A DNA stretch of 64,000 nucleotides from Callaeas wilsoni (taxonomy: Eukaryota > Chordata > Aves > Passeriformes > Callaeidae). Positions 10,616 to 23,543 of the stretch are shown one piece after another. How positions within the stretch are numbered: position 1 is the first letter of the stretch; each line of letters opens with the position of its first letter. Location: assembly GCA_013398955.1 (NCBI GenBank), contig VWPU01009496.1, positions 1 through 64,000 of the forward strand, written 5' to 3'. The notes beneath the pieces are model-generated. The model saw only the letters and a program-made list of their open reading frames with translations, had not been told where the DNA came from and made no database searches. The position numbers were made by a program, and so were the translations under genes.

Positions 10616-13078
10616 AACTGCTTTTGACTGGTGATTTAAGGTGCTGTGTCAGCTGATCCCTTAACACGTCCCAGTTTTAGGAAGTTCTGCAATGAGTTCT
10701 CTTTGCTTCTAAAATTTTTAATTTTGTTTTCGCTAGATCTTTTTTACCTCATGAATTTCCAGAGTTTTACTTCTGTTAGGTTCTGAGAAAAATAGAAAAG
10801 CTAGTATTTAATTTATTGTTGTCTGAATCCGAACCTTGGTTGTCATGTTTGTATGAGGCTGTCAGCCATCTAGTCCCATGCAATTTTTAGATATATGCAT
10901 AGGTAAGGTGAGCCCTCTCATGGAGTCAATTTTTCCCTAATATTAAAGAACAGTGTAGGAATATGTCTTAAAAATTCAAGGCCTTCTGAATTTATTTTTT
11001 AATTAGCAACATTTCTGTATAAAATTTATGATGAAGCTGCCAAGACTATCTAGCTTTGCAGAAGTGAAATGAGTAAAAACGTAAGTTTAAGAAATTTGCT
11101 TTATTTGAATAAAATTAACTGAATTGGCAGTTAATTCTTATGGGCTTGCCGATAAAGAAAAGTTCTCTAGCAGAAGTGCACTAGTTGTTATTTAAAAATC
11201 TTACTCAGTGTCTAGTAAGAAAAGGAAAGCTATATATTTATGAAGTTGGAATGTCTTGGATGCTTAGTGATTTTCTATTTGAAAGCAGCCAAGTTCAAGG
11301 TTAAGTTAGTAATATAACTTAGCTATGGTGACTTGGTAGTAAAAGCTAATACAAATTCAGTTTAAACAAGTATAGCTAATAGCAGATAATCTAATGTTTT
11401 AGATATGCTATACAAGTTAGTGTGTTTGGTAGTTTAGCAAGTCTAAAAGGTATGAAGAGGAGAGAAATATATTTCTCCTGCGAAATATATTTCCCCATAA
11501 TTTGTTTATAACATGAAGCTATGCTTTCTCCCAGGGCATTTTAGAGGTAAACAAGCAACTGGGCTGGAGCTTTTATCCTAATAGCTAATTAATATAAGAT
11601 TGCTTTTTGATTTCTACGGAATGAAACCTATAAGATCCGCTAATAATCCTAAAGTGAGTAGTCCAGACTGAATGCAGCAAAGAAACAAGTGTTGACTGAG
11701 TCGTAGCTAGTCAATGTCTAAACCGACAGCCAAAATTTTAGAGCTTTAAACATTGGTCCTGGAAAGAAGTGGATCAGCCATCACTACACTTTGGGAAGGT
11801 TGCTTCATCAGAAAAACAAATTTCTACTCTTTGTGTTCTTATTTGACTTCCTTTCTGCTATGTTCATAGCACGTAGGATAGTCTAAACTGTGGAACATGG
11901 GAGGTGTCCCAGTGTCTGGGTCCAGCTACAAACTCCAGCTGCATTCCAGCTTCGTATCAGGTAGAGAGTGAACCTTCATCCCTTTCCCCTTCTTGTTTAT
12001 GAAAGCATAGGGAACAGGAGGTGACTTATTTGTGTACCAACCACACAGACAGTGCTCACAAATTCTAACACGCAGTAATTTTTTTAGAAACTATGAAAAC
12101 ATGCATTGCAATTTATCAGGCAATAACAAGAACCAACGGGACACCATAAGAAATAATGATTAAGAACAGACAGAGAAATGGATCAATAAAACATTAAGAA
12201 TACTAGCAATTTAAAGAGAGCAGCCAGTCAGTCTCATAAAATTAACCAAAGAAATATAGTTGCAAACTTGATTAACTCATCTTCTTTGGGCAAAACTGAA
12301 AACAATTATGTTTTAAAAAATGTTACCATACTAATTAAGGTACTCCTTTTAAGATTGGTGGTGATAACAAGAATGGAAAATTCTTAGGACTGCCAAACTT
12401 GAAATTGTGCTTCATCTGATTATTTGGTTTACTTATGTGGAAGAAAGAGAGGTATTTCTGCTTTTCCCAATTCTGCTTTCTGCTCTGCAGATTGCAGTTC
12501 ATTCTGTAAGAGTCAGCAGTAGTTTAACCAGCCAGTGTGTTGAAACATTTTAGAGTCCAAATTTTTCCAAACTAATTTTAGGCAAATGACCAAAGATCTG
12601 GTATTGGGAATGTAATTGCCTTGACTCTTAGCTTTCAGTGAGTGACTCAGATGCAAGGTGGGCTAGCCTTTGCCATCTGGAGGTGCTATGGAGAGTACTT
12701 GAGTCTCCTCTCCTCTTCCATGTCTTTAAACAGAAGCCATGATGGCATAAATTGCAAGCCTGGTAATAGATACAGAAAATTCATAGACTTTTATGGTGTC
12801 ATTCAAGCTACAGAACCTTAGCTTGGTTTCAACACTAGCAAGATAAAATCTTTGTATGATAAGAGAGGCCTTTCAATTAGTTCCACAACATAAGTCATCT
12901 TGCTGGAATATTTCCCATGAAAGAAAACTTCTTCCTGACTTTCCAATCAGAGTTTGAGTTGATGAGGAAAGCTGCATGATGAATCTGTTTTTCAAAACCA
13001 GTGATATACGTGGGGAATTCCTGTTTAAACACACAAGCCTTCTCAGAACTGTATCCAGCTTCTCACACCTCATATAAA

Positions 13079-13131
13079 TATATATGTATATATGTGTGTG
13101 TATGTATATGTATACGTATATCTACACACTT
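13079..13131. repeat. TA/TG dinucleotide microsatellite
   Basis: Alternating purine-pyrimidine stretch made of ATATATGTATATATGTGTGT-type sequence with one TACG interruption. It is imperfect and about 50 bp long. Confidence 0.8.
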
Positions 13132-16100
13132 TTCTATATATCACTTTATATAAAATGATTCAGCTATGTCATTAAAAAGTCTTGTGATCTGGACTCTGTA
13201 GTCCCATATAGAGATGTAAAGACCAGATTCTCCTCAGCACCATTTTTTGTGACTTGCTCCATTCGGAGGGGAGAGGATGAGTTTATCTAACCATGCCTCC
13301 CCTCCTAAGATCCACAAGAGGAAACAGCAAAATCATAAAACCATGAATGTTCTTGGCTCCACATACTCTCCTGTATTCTGTTTATAACATATTCTCCAGG
13401 ATTTTGATAAGTTTTCAGCTTTAATATTAATTCAAATGTTTTAAGTGAAAACCTGAGGTGTTACTGGCTCAAGATCTGACTGGACACAATCCCTTCTGTT
13501 GTAAAAGTATTGAAAGAACTGACAGCCTTTGCTAGGAGTGAATGGTCTCATGGCAGAAGGGCAGAGTTGTTGCTCAAACATAACTGGTGAGCATCATTTG
13601 AGATGTCCTAGAGAATTCAGGATGTGTTTGATATCCTATACAGAGGACGTGCAGGTATGACACAAGTCCTTCGAGAGACCTGCACCTTTGGTGCCTTTGC
13701 AGAGGCCATTGAATCAGACCCTTGTTGACCACTGAAATGAACGTGTTCTGTATGGCTCTAAGGTCAGTGGACATGACATGGCAAAATTCTGTCATAAGCA
13801 ATCTCTGGAAATTCTTTCTGGAGCCAACAGACCATTCAGCATACGTCAGAGATAGGGAAGCTGAAGTATGGCTGAGTGGCTGGCATTGAGATAACTATGC
13901 TTCAGGTGATTCTTGCTCCAGCTCTTATCTGAAAGATGATGGAAGACTGTGAGATAAGATGACTTAGTATTGTGACTGGATCTGTGAACCTTATTCTGTG
14001 CAGGTTGCTCCATAGTTGAGAGAAAACTACAATTTGCCAGTGAAGTCCCAGAACAGACTGCTTTAATGGATTTGGGTCAGTTAAAAACTGAAAAGTTAGA
14101 CTAATTGTATACTAATGATTTCATGATAGTCCTTTGTGGGGAATCCCTTTGTGTAGTCCCAGGCAAGTTTGACATAGAGTTTCTGAGACTGCTGGGTCTG
14201 TGTGAAACTAGTCACCTCATCACTGCTCATGATGAGATTCAGTAGTCCAAAAGCAGTTTACTCAAGATCTTTATTCCATCTAGTGAGCTGGAAAGGTCAA
14301 TCTGACAATTTTACCGCAGTCCAAATTATGCAACAATTGTCCAGGAATGCAAAGAAGAGGGAGCCACTGACTTCTCACTCCACATACCCACAGAACCTAA
14401 GGCTGAATTTGATCATGTGCATGCGTGTGCTATGTCTACATTGCCTGCTGAGTCAGGAAGCTCAGTGCAAGCCATGCATCTTGCAACTGCTGCAAGCCAA
14501 CCCCTTCCTGGCTTGGCAATTATCTGCTTTGCTCTTTAACCCAGACAAACAGTGTGGAGCTCAGATCAGCTCAGCTCAGCTGAGCTCAGGGATATAGTTC
14601 AAGCTATCTCTCTGGACTTATTAAATCTATCCATATCGTAAGGAACATCCTGCTGAAAGACTTGAAAAGTACACAACTAACCTCTTAGTAAAAGAATTAA
14701 TATTACTTACACACTTGTTGCTTCTTTGACTGACCTTGATGGCTTCAGGAAAGTAAAAAAGAAGGAAGACTGCATTAGAGCTTTAGAAGCCTTTGAAAAG
14801 CTGTTCTGTCCACAGCTACATAGAGCTTTCCAAAGGAGTTTGTCTTACAGGCAGTTGCTTCAGAGATAGGAACAGCACATGCTGTCCCAGAAGGTTAATG
14901 GAGAAGGGCATCTGATCTATTTGTGAATCAGAGGCTGTTCCCATGGGAGAATACTTGCTGCAGGACTGTTTAGATATTAAGTGTGAACAAAATTGGTAAA
15001 ATATTTTTACTGAAGATGTAAACTCTTGTCCAAAATAACTGCTCCCTTTCCTGAAATTTCCAAGTGCAATTAGGACATTAATGACTAGATTAATAGGCAG
15101 TATTAGGAAGGCTCCTGGAAGCATACCAAGTATTGGATGTACAATTGTATTCAATTAGAGAGCTGTCAGACTATATGGGCATTTCAAACAGGAGGGTGAG
15201 GAGTGCTTTGGGCTCTACATGTAATGTTAAGAGCAAAGAGATTACAGAAAACTACTAAAAATAGTGTTGTTTTGCAATGTGCTTATTCTGTGTGCCCCAC
15301 TTGGAAGGCAGAAGTAGCATCAGATATCTGGAAGCCAGCTGGGAGAAAATAGCTATTTCTTCATTAGAACGTAAATGGGAAACAATAGGGAGGCTGATGT
15401 CAATGTCTGTGAAAGTAACACCTTTTGAGTCCAGTCGTTGTGGTTTAGTTTAGCCTCAGCTCTGTTCAGAACCTCAACCTAAAGGCAGGTATTTAATTTA
15501 GAGGATATGTGAAGATTATGGGTTGAAGCATGGTATGTAGCTTTTATTTCTGTAGAGAGGAGTCAGATGTTGACTCTGTACTTCTGATTTGGTCTAAACC
15601 CCAGAAATCAAATAACATTTCAAGATCTTTTATAAATTAATAGGTTGTAATAATTTTTTTGTAAGTCTGCCCTATAATAAAAAGGACATTAGAAATGTCC
15701 TACAAGTTTCCTTTTTTCATTAGGAGATAAACTTATTTAGGAAAAGTTTTCAGGGTGTTAGGTTCTTTGGAGTTTGTCTTTTTCCCATTTGCCTTTGAGA
15801 TTCATTAATTCATTGTTGCTGAGTGTATCTTCCTCATGACTGGATTCCTGGGTAGTACCTCCAAGAAAGACAAATAAACAACTGTCATCACCTTTTTTTG
15901 AAGAACAGGTCATATTTTTTACATTTCTCTACAGCTTTGTTTCCTGAGAAAGCTGTCAGGTAGATTTCATGTTCTATTATGCCTACTAGATTTTTTTCTT
16001 GCAAAAGTAACTTCCCTTAGCCATAGAAAAATCTCAGCTTTTGCTCTTGAGAGATGACTGGGAAGAGATTGTTATGCTAAAAATTGCATTAGATTTTAAA

Positions 16101-17518
16101 CTAGTGAATATGATGGTATAAATTTCATGGGGTAGTTCAATGTAGTTCACACTGGCTCATTATTCAGTTGCTTTTCAGAATAAATGTCATTAAATTTTTA
16201 TGTTACCTTGAGAATAAATCAAATGCAAACCAGAATGTCTTTGAGGTGAAATGAGCCTAGGTGAATATAGGTTTCAGTGTAATTTTAATTTTCTGGTTTT
16301 GTACATATATCTGCCAGTTGGCTTTCCTGTTACAGACTTTAGGGAAGTATTTGCCTTGGAAAGGAGAGACAAATTTAGCCACCATCTGGAAACAAGCTGT
16401 GAGAAAGCACCTTCTTCACAAAAAAAAAAAAAAATTAGGAAACAGGAGATCAACTGATTCCAAAAACCACATCAGGAACTCTCACTTAAATAGAAAAGAA
16501 AGGCAAGTGGAAATTTTGCATGAGAGAGGACTGCAGAATGAAATGTAGAGATGCTTGTCTGGCATAATGGGTTTTAACCCATGACCCACAGACTTCTGGG
16601 GACTGTAAATTCCTTCTAAATAATAAAAACACCCAGGTAATTAAGAAATGCAGGATGATTATTTCCCAGTGACTGTACATTGTTCTATATGATACTGAAG
16701 AATGGCTAAGCTTCCAAAAGTAGAAAAGGTTGAAAATGACATCTCTAGTACATTAGCTCACCATTGTGGGAACATTTGAACTGCTCCTGTCTTTGGAATA
16801 GCTGTATTCAGTTACAAGGTCATCCTTTGACTGTGAAGCACTTTTATGAACTAGAAGGCTCTGAGTTTGTTCCAGGTAGGACTGCTGGTTTTAAAATAGA
16901 ATTTAAAAAAAAAAAAAAAGGAAAATAAAAGAGGAAAGATAAGGATTAAAATAAAAAAGTTTCTAACATTAACTCTTCACTAAATACTTCTGGAGCCTTT
17001 ATAAGACTTTGAAAACTTTGAGAAAACATAAACAGTAATTTATCTGTGTTCTTGTACATCTGTGGTGAAATAAAAGAGGGCCACAGAGTGATCTTGAGCA
17101 TGGTGCTTAAATGTTAGCTCAGTCACTGTCTCTGTGTTGTATTGCCTCTACCTCAGACATATCTGTTGATCAAGGGGCCAGCACTAAGCAGTGCATATTC
17201 AGGGGTGGTTAGTGCCATTTGCCCTTGGCTTCTCGTCCCTGTAGGTGGGTGAACAGTATGGGCCAAGTTATCATTTAAATATATTTATTTAAATACTGCT
17301 AACAGCAGTGTTAAATACTCTTCTGTTAGTGACCAGGCCAAATACATCATATCTATTTTGTGGCTGCTTTTATGGTTTCCTTTATTATCTTATCCACTTG
17401 CAGTAAAATGTATTTAGCAGACTGAAAGCTTACAGAGCAGCAGAGAGTACCTGAGAAAGCTCTTACTTGGAAGTAGGCACCAGTAGTCTCTTCCGTAGAG
17501 AAGTCTGCTGGGCTCACG

Positions 17519-17600
17519 TTTTTCTTTCATAGAATAACCTAATGATTAGCACAGTTGCCAAGGAAATGAGAGACCCATATCCCATTACCTCCTCTAGCTG
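17519..17600 (+). mobile_element. Possible tRNA-derived SINE relic
   Basis: The segment AATGATTAGCACAGTTGCC followed by AAGGAAATGAGAGACCCAT and ATCCCATTACCTCCT resembles the head of tRNA-derived sauropsid SINEs (a TGGTTAGAGCA A-box region, then GAGACCC..GTTC..TTCC near the B box). The B-box part is degenerate (ATATCCCATT). The match comes from memory of the general pattern, not from an alignment. It could equally be chance similarity. Confidence 0.25.
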
Positions 17601-20600
17601 AAAGAGCTGTAAACCAAAACTTCCTGGGAGAATATATCAAAAGACTGGATATTGGGATAGTCTTCAAATCTGTCTTTCTTTCTGTAACTTCCTTTTTCTC
17701 AAGAGCCACATGAAAATAGCAGAAGGATATTTAATTTTGAAGCCTAAGGTGTAAGGCACCCTCTGGTATGGCAGAATACCACAGTTCAAGTCACAGGGTA
17801 TTTTCTGTATTTTCTTTAATGAGTGTTTGACTGAAACTGCATGTATCACAATAGAAATGCCATTTTGTGGATTCTTTTTCTTTCAATTTCTTTCAATTTT
17901 TTCCTAGAATATATTAAACCTACTAGTTAACTAAAAATTTATTTTTTGAGTTTTGCATGTGTGGCTTAAGCCTCAAAATCCCATGATGTATCATTTTGCT
18001 TGCTGTGGTAGTCTCTTGATTTCTTCCTCCTTGTCTCATGTCTTGGGTAAAAACTGAGGAGATCTCAGTCACTTTGGGAAGTCAGCTCCCATTCTCAGAG
18101 TTCCAAAAGCTCTGGGCTTCCTCACATAAAATTCACTACTGTAGTGAAGAGTTACATAATTTCATGGAATATCACAGCCCTTTCAACCTTTGTCTTAATT
18201 TTGAAGCTGTAGACTGTGCCCAGAACTCCATAACTTGGGTCCAAAATAGATAAGAGATTGGGTGAGTAATATCTGTCCTATACTTCTTGCCAACAGTTAT
18301 GAAGAAAATTGTCTAGTAACTCAAAAGACAGCACTGATGATGCTGCAATATTAGCAGTTAACAAGAACATGTTTTCAGAGTGTTTTCATAATCCAGATAA
18401 TTACGAACAATGGGAGTGGAGTGTTTGTTACAAACTTTACTTAATTACAGTCCACTTCTGTTCGCATGCACAAGATGCCCTAGAGTTTAGTGAGTTTTAA
18501 TTGAACAGAACATCTAAAGATTGCACTGAGTGTTTTTGAGAAAATTTCATGAAGGAATGCTGCTTTTGAGAAGGCTTTTTCTTTTCCATGGTTTCAAGAG
18601 CACAACATGCAAACTTGTTCGTAGGTAAAATGTCAGATCTTTGCCATTTTGGAGGATAGTAGTGGAATCAAGAAAATGGCTGTCTTTACTAAAATAATTG
18701 TTGTGTCTTTCCCATTCAGTACAAAAGAACACAAAATTTCTTAAAGAATAGGTTCTTCAGTGAATTCATTGTCTGGGAGATATTTTTTCCTCACTCTGTG
18801 CTAAAGAAGAAACTAAATATATGAAGGAGAAAGAAAAAGGCATCATCGGTAGCATTTAGATATTTCAATAATGCACAAGATTTCAGTGAATTTTAGCACC
18901 CTGGAAAGTTTCAACAATCTGCTGTTCTCTTGTTAATATAATGAAGAACAGGGAAAGATGTAGCATTGGGTGCTATATTTCTTAGGGCATCCATTTGGAA
19001 TAATTTTTTGTCTGCAAAAAAACACTGCCTGCATTTCCTTCCCTCACAGAAACTGTTAAGCTCAGAGCAAGCATTGCTATGGTGATAACGTATTGACTTT
19101 TTCTCACAGAGCAAAGAAATGGAATCCCTCTTATGTCTGAAAAAGATGCATTTTTTTACTGCTTATCTGTGACTGGTGCCTTCAGTCCCTGCCAGGAAAG
19201 GCTTCCAGAAACAGTAATAGTTATGTTTTTGTTTTCAACCCAAGAAAAGTTACATCACAAGCAAAGAAAACAGTATTACTAACAATTTTAAATATTAAGG
19301 CCAAGAATAGCTGTGAATAATGAAGCAGCAGAAAACATCACTTAAATTTTCAGGTTCCACTGTGAGTCATTGTTCAGAAATAAAAAAAAGAAAAGAGAAT
19401 AAATCCATTTCTGATACAGGTAGTTCATTTTGATCTCAAGAGAAAATTACTTTAAAAAAGACCAATGTAGCAGGGCAGAGGCATCCATTGTGTAAATGGG
19501 AACTCAGCTGCTCTCCACCTTCCTCATCAGGCACGTTTCCATCTCATATTAAAGTAATGAAAAACCACTCGAACACAGAGTGGACTAGGGTATGTGTGTT
19601 TGCCACAAATATGTTCTTGGCAGCTGTGTAGCAATAGTTCGTGGGCTTTTTTATTATTTCTCATCTTTGCCAAAGCCAGAGAGACACTTTTGTGCTATAC
19701 AGGAAAGGGGATGTGCAAATTGTCATTTCAGTGGCTATTGAGATTGGTGTTTCTGCTCCTGAATCTTCCCACTGTAAACCTACGGCTGAAAATTACTTAA
19801 TATAATGGAAGAACACCCTGCGAAAAACAAGAAAGAAAAAAAGAGAAGAGGAAAAGAAAACAAAAAAGAAAAGGGTGACTTTTTGAAAATGTAACTATTT
19901 TAATATTTTTAAATTGCCTCAGAAACTGATCTACCTGTAGACTTTCCAGTCTTATGTGACAGGATTTGCCAATTTGTTGTTTGTTGAGTAGTGAGAAGAA
20001 ATAAGTATTCCTTGTTCCTGCTAATTTCTAGTAAAGTGATACTAGTGGTCTCCTTGCTGTTATCAAAGACAGATAAAATACGATAGTGTATAGTTGGAAG
20101 ACTGTTTAGAATTAAAGTTTGACATTTTTCAGAGCATTCTAACTGTTTAGACCATTTTGAAAATTCTAGATGGGCTTTTATATGATTATGGAGGATATGG
20201 ACCCAGGATATTTCCAAAATACAGAAAATCCTTCAGATGGCAGCTCTATATCAAGTTTCTCTCACCTGCCAAAGGGAGAATATATGAAAAGTGGTGATCT
20301 TGTATCAGTCTATTTCAATATAATATAAAATATGATTCAGAATATTTCTTATATGATTTCCTTAGAAACTGTATGAGAGTAGAAGGTTGAAGGAATAAAC
20401 CACTGTAGAGTTTGCTTCTACATCTTTAATAAAAAAAAATTCTAAGGATCATTGTATTGAAAATGAAGACCTGTTTGAATATCATTTTGGTTTGCACCTG
20501 ATAGTACATTTAGAAATTAATTATTTAGAAGTAAACATGAAAGTATTAATATCTGAATTTTACATGCATTCATTACAATGCAGTGTAAATTATACTTTCT

Positions 20601-20829
20601 AATAACATTCAAAGCACTGATATTTCTTCATAAATACTCATGAAACTATTTCTAAACAAAGTCAAACCTAATTCCCCAAATTTAACATTTGAAGCAGAGA
20701 ATAATTCAATGAAAAACTACTTAGCAGTAGCCATAATCATGGAAGATTCAATAATATTAGCAAATGTAAGAGAAATCAATCTTTTTTATTTAATCAGTGT
20801 AAGTTTGACTTTAGCGTAAGCATTTTAAA

Positions 20830-22193
20830 ATACATGGTGAAACCCATCCATAAGAAGGGCCAAAGTGAAGACCTAAGAAACTACAAGCTCATTAGTCTTA
20901 CTTCAGTTTTTGAGAAAATAATAGAATTAGTAATCCTAGAAACTACTACTCTCCAAATGAAACAGATGATTGGCAAAAATCAGCACAGATTTATCAAAGC
21001 TGAATCATGCCAGATTAACCTGAACACCTTCTACAACAACATAACATCTTCTGTTGACCTGGGGAGAATATTGGATGTTGTTTGCCTGGACTTCAGCAAA
21101 GCATTTGACACTGTTTCCCACCGTTTTCTCCTAAGCAAACTGGCAAGATACAAATTGGATGTGTGATCTATGAGATCTGTAGCAAAGTGGCTGACAGGCT
21201 GCACTCAGAGAGTGACGATCAATGCTTTTTACCCAGGCTTGCAGTCTGCTATAAGCAGAGTTCCTTAGGGATCAATACTGGGCTCCAGGCTGGTAAATAT
21301 CTTCATCAGTTTTCTGGATGAAGGGTTTGAAAACACTCTCACCAAGTTTGCTGATGACACCAAACTGGATGGTGAGCTGGGCTTGTCAGAAGGGAGAGCC
21401 CTTTGTCAGACAGACACAAGCAGGAAGAGTGGGCCAGCAAGAACTGTATGAAGTCTAACAAAGGCAAGTCCAAGGTCCCACACCTGGGACGACACGACCA
21501 AAAATCCCAGTGCAGGCTGAGATCTGTATGGCTGGGAGCAACCTTTCTGTGAGAGACCTGGCAGTCCTGGTGGACAACAATATGGACATGAGTCAAGCTG
21601 CAGCAACAAAGGCAGATCAGGTCCTGGGCTGCATCCATGAGGGCTTTACTAGCAGAGATAAAGATGTGGTCACCCACTGTATTCAGCATGTATTAGGCCA
21701 CACTCGGAGATCTGTGTCCAGATCTGGTACCCACCATTCAAGAAAGACGTGGACAGACTGGAGAGGGTCCAAAGAAGGGCGAGGAAGATGATCAAAAGGC
21801 TGGAGAACCTGTCCTGTTAGGAAAGACTGGAGTTAGGTCTTTTCACCCTGGAGAAGGCAGAGGAGGGATCTCATCATAGTATTCCAGTACCTAAAGAGTG
21901 GCTACAAAGAGGACAGTCTTTCTTTTAACTAGGAGCCACATGGAGAAGATCAGGGTCAATGCGTACGAGTTACACCAGGAGAAGTTTGGTCTTGACATAA
22001 GAAAGAAATGCTTCTTTCATCATAAACAATGAGACCAGTCAGTCACTGGAACAATCTCCACAGGGATGCAGTAGAGTCCTTATTATAGGAGGTTGTTTTT
22101 CAAGATGCAATGCGACAGGATTCTAGACAATGTCATCTAGGCTCCCTTTCTCATAGAAGGCTGGATCAGATAATATTTCATGTTCCCTTCCTG
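20830..22193 (+). mobile_element. CR1 retrotransposon fragment with RT domain (decayed)
   Basis: A roughly 1.36-kb plus-strand CR1 covering the fingers-to-thumb part of ORF2 reverse transcriptase and the C-terminus. The first frame (20834-21166) begins at the I.KKG...LRNYK.ISLTSVFEKIIE region and contains LDFSKAFDTVSH at 21086-21121, a catalytic-aspartate RT motif. In the same frame the second catalytic motif, FADDT, lies at 21347-21361, but TGA (21164-21166) and later stops interrupt the frame. The rest includes the CKV.HLG-like region near 21470, the LG.C-like region near 21625, the LERV.RR-like region near 21760, and the ETSHWNN-like end near 22040. The 3' UTR ends around GGCTGGATCAGATAATATTTC. 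It lacks the endonuclease half and cannot be active. Confidence 0.9.
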
Positions 22194-22954
22194 AAGACTG
22201 TGACAGCCTGCTTATTTAGTTGTCTTGTGTAAACATCAAGTCAAATTATTTCCAGGTATCTTGTAACTGATAGTGTGTTTCTGTGAGAAATTGAAATGCT
22301 GTTTTAATTAGATGGTCAAATGAACATCTGAAGCAGTCTGCTGCAGAGTGAGGATTACAAGTTCCTTCCTTCCTTCCTTTGTTTTGTTTTGTGTTGAACA
22401 TTTAAAATTTATATTCAATAAATGTAGACCCTCTGGAGTTCAGAATAAGTGTTTAACATTAGATGCAAAACTAACTGAAACAGCTACTAAAATACTTTTG
22501 TGACCTAGTTTGGGGAAGAAATAGAGTATTTCCACATTTTATGGTAGGGCAGACATATATAATGAGTCTAATATAACAAGTGAATTATTTTTATTAGTTC
22601 ATGTGTAGTAATCCTGTGTCACAAAATTCTTGGTCAAGGACACTGAATCTTATCATTCTGATCATGATGGATGCTATAAATCACGAAATCTCACTGAACT
22701 CAATATATGAGAAACCTGAATCTCTCCTGAGAGAAAGGCATTGCCTGGTAATGTGAGCTTTTTTATTATGAATCAGAAATGTCTTTGTTTTGCCTTACTG
22801 GACTTCAGTGCTTTCCACTTAGTGTGAGATTTATCATGAATCAAAAATGGAGCATTTGTCAACAATGCAATGATGATTTTAATTTTAAAGTGTAGTGGTA
22901 TGTAATACTAGGAACACCATGTCCTGTGTTGGTCACTGTGTTCTTCTAAAACTT
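22194..22954. other. Unique spacer between CR1 copies
   Basis: AT-rich sequence with a small TTCC/TTTTG run at 22364-22392. No gene is visible, and no CR1 sequence is recognisable until about 22955. Confidence 0.45.
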
Positions 22955-23043
22955 AGATGAATGGGAAAGTGTTCAGAGGAAATCAAAAGAATGATAAGAG
23001 GGTTAAAAAAGTTTAACTATGAGGAAAGGTTGAAAAGCTTACT
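22955..23043 (+). mobile_element. Short CR1 ORF2 C-terminal relic
   Basis: The plus-strand translation gives a W-E-S-V-Q-R-K...R-M-I-R-G-L..F-N-Y-E-E-R-L pattern. This is the conserved CR1 ORF2 C-terminal block (usually [24 protein letters not shown]). It lies upstream of sequence matching an earlier part of ORF2 (23045 onward), so it must be a separate copy or a rearranged piece, not the same insertion read in order. Confidence 0.7.
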
Positions 23044-23044
23044 G

Positions 23045-23543
23045 ATACCACTGTGAGACTGCTGTTGGTTATCTTTGAATGTTCATGGTGATTGAAGGAG
23101 GTCCCTGATGACTGGAAAAAGCAGATGTTACATGCTTTTCAAAAAGGGCAGGAAGAATGATAAAGTGAACAATAGGTCACTCAGTCTCTCTTCAGTCTCT
23201 CAGAGGATTATGGAGAAATACCTCACGGAAATTGTTTTCAATCACATGAAAGACAAGAATGTGTTTGGGAACAGACAGCATGGATTTACCAAGGCCAAAG
23301 TATGCTTGACTGATTGCCTTCTTAGATGCTAGTGACTCTTTGTACGGGCCGGAGGGAGTGGTGTACGTCACTTGCCTTGGAACAAGCAAGGCCTTTGACA
23401 ATAGTCTCCCATAACAAACATGTAGCCTAGAACAGGAGATGCAGACTGGATGGAACACAAACTGGGTGAAAAACTGTCTGAAACTCCAGGCTTTAGGGTA
23501 GTGGTCAACAAATTGAAGTCTAGCTGGCAGTATTATTCCTCAG
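23045..23543 (+). mobile_element. CR1 RT fragment, 5' part (split by LTR)
   Basis: Plus-strand CR1 ORF2 beginning around the EVPDDWKK region (23100) and continuing through the FKKGRKND...SLSLSSVSQRIMEK region. The frame 23108-23332 includes a stretch resembling the CR1 signature DSQHGFTKGKSCLTN (here NRQHGFTKAKVCLTD). It continues out of frame to the region preceding the PQG motif and stops at 23543 where an ERV LTR begins; the same copy resumes at 24134. The copy is decayed by frameshifts and stops. Confidence 0.85.

Larger units (their letters stand above)
7101..20829. other. 13.7 kb of unique sequence, no gene seen
   Basis: Long AT-rich stretch that could be intron or intergenic. It contains T/G-rich low complexity at 10510-10615, a TA/TG microsatellite at 13079-13131, poly-A runs at 16421-16434 and 16906-16919, a possible tRNA-derived SINE relic at 17519-17600 (listed separately), and purine-rich sequence at 19820-19875. 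The longest frames (14202-14597 plus, 14816-15154 minus, 19909-20217 minus) show no family resemblance and no paired splice sites. No CR1 tail was recognised here. Confidence 0.45.

Noticed and set aside
14202..14597. 131-codon plus-strand frame
   Set aside because: No recognised family, and the end falls in a short AGCTC-rich repeat. This length is not improbable by chance in 64 kb scanned in six frames.
14816..15154. 112-codon minus-strand frame with a hydrophobic N-terminus
   Set aside because: No domain, no splice pairing, and a composition typical of translated AT-rich noncoding DNA.
21339..21689. 116-codon minus-strand frame
   Set aside because: Antisense shadow of the plus-strand CR1 at 20830-22193.
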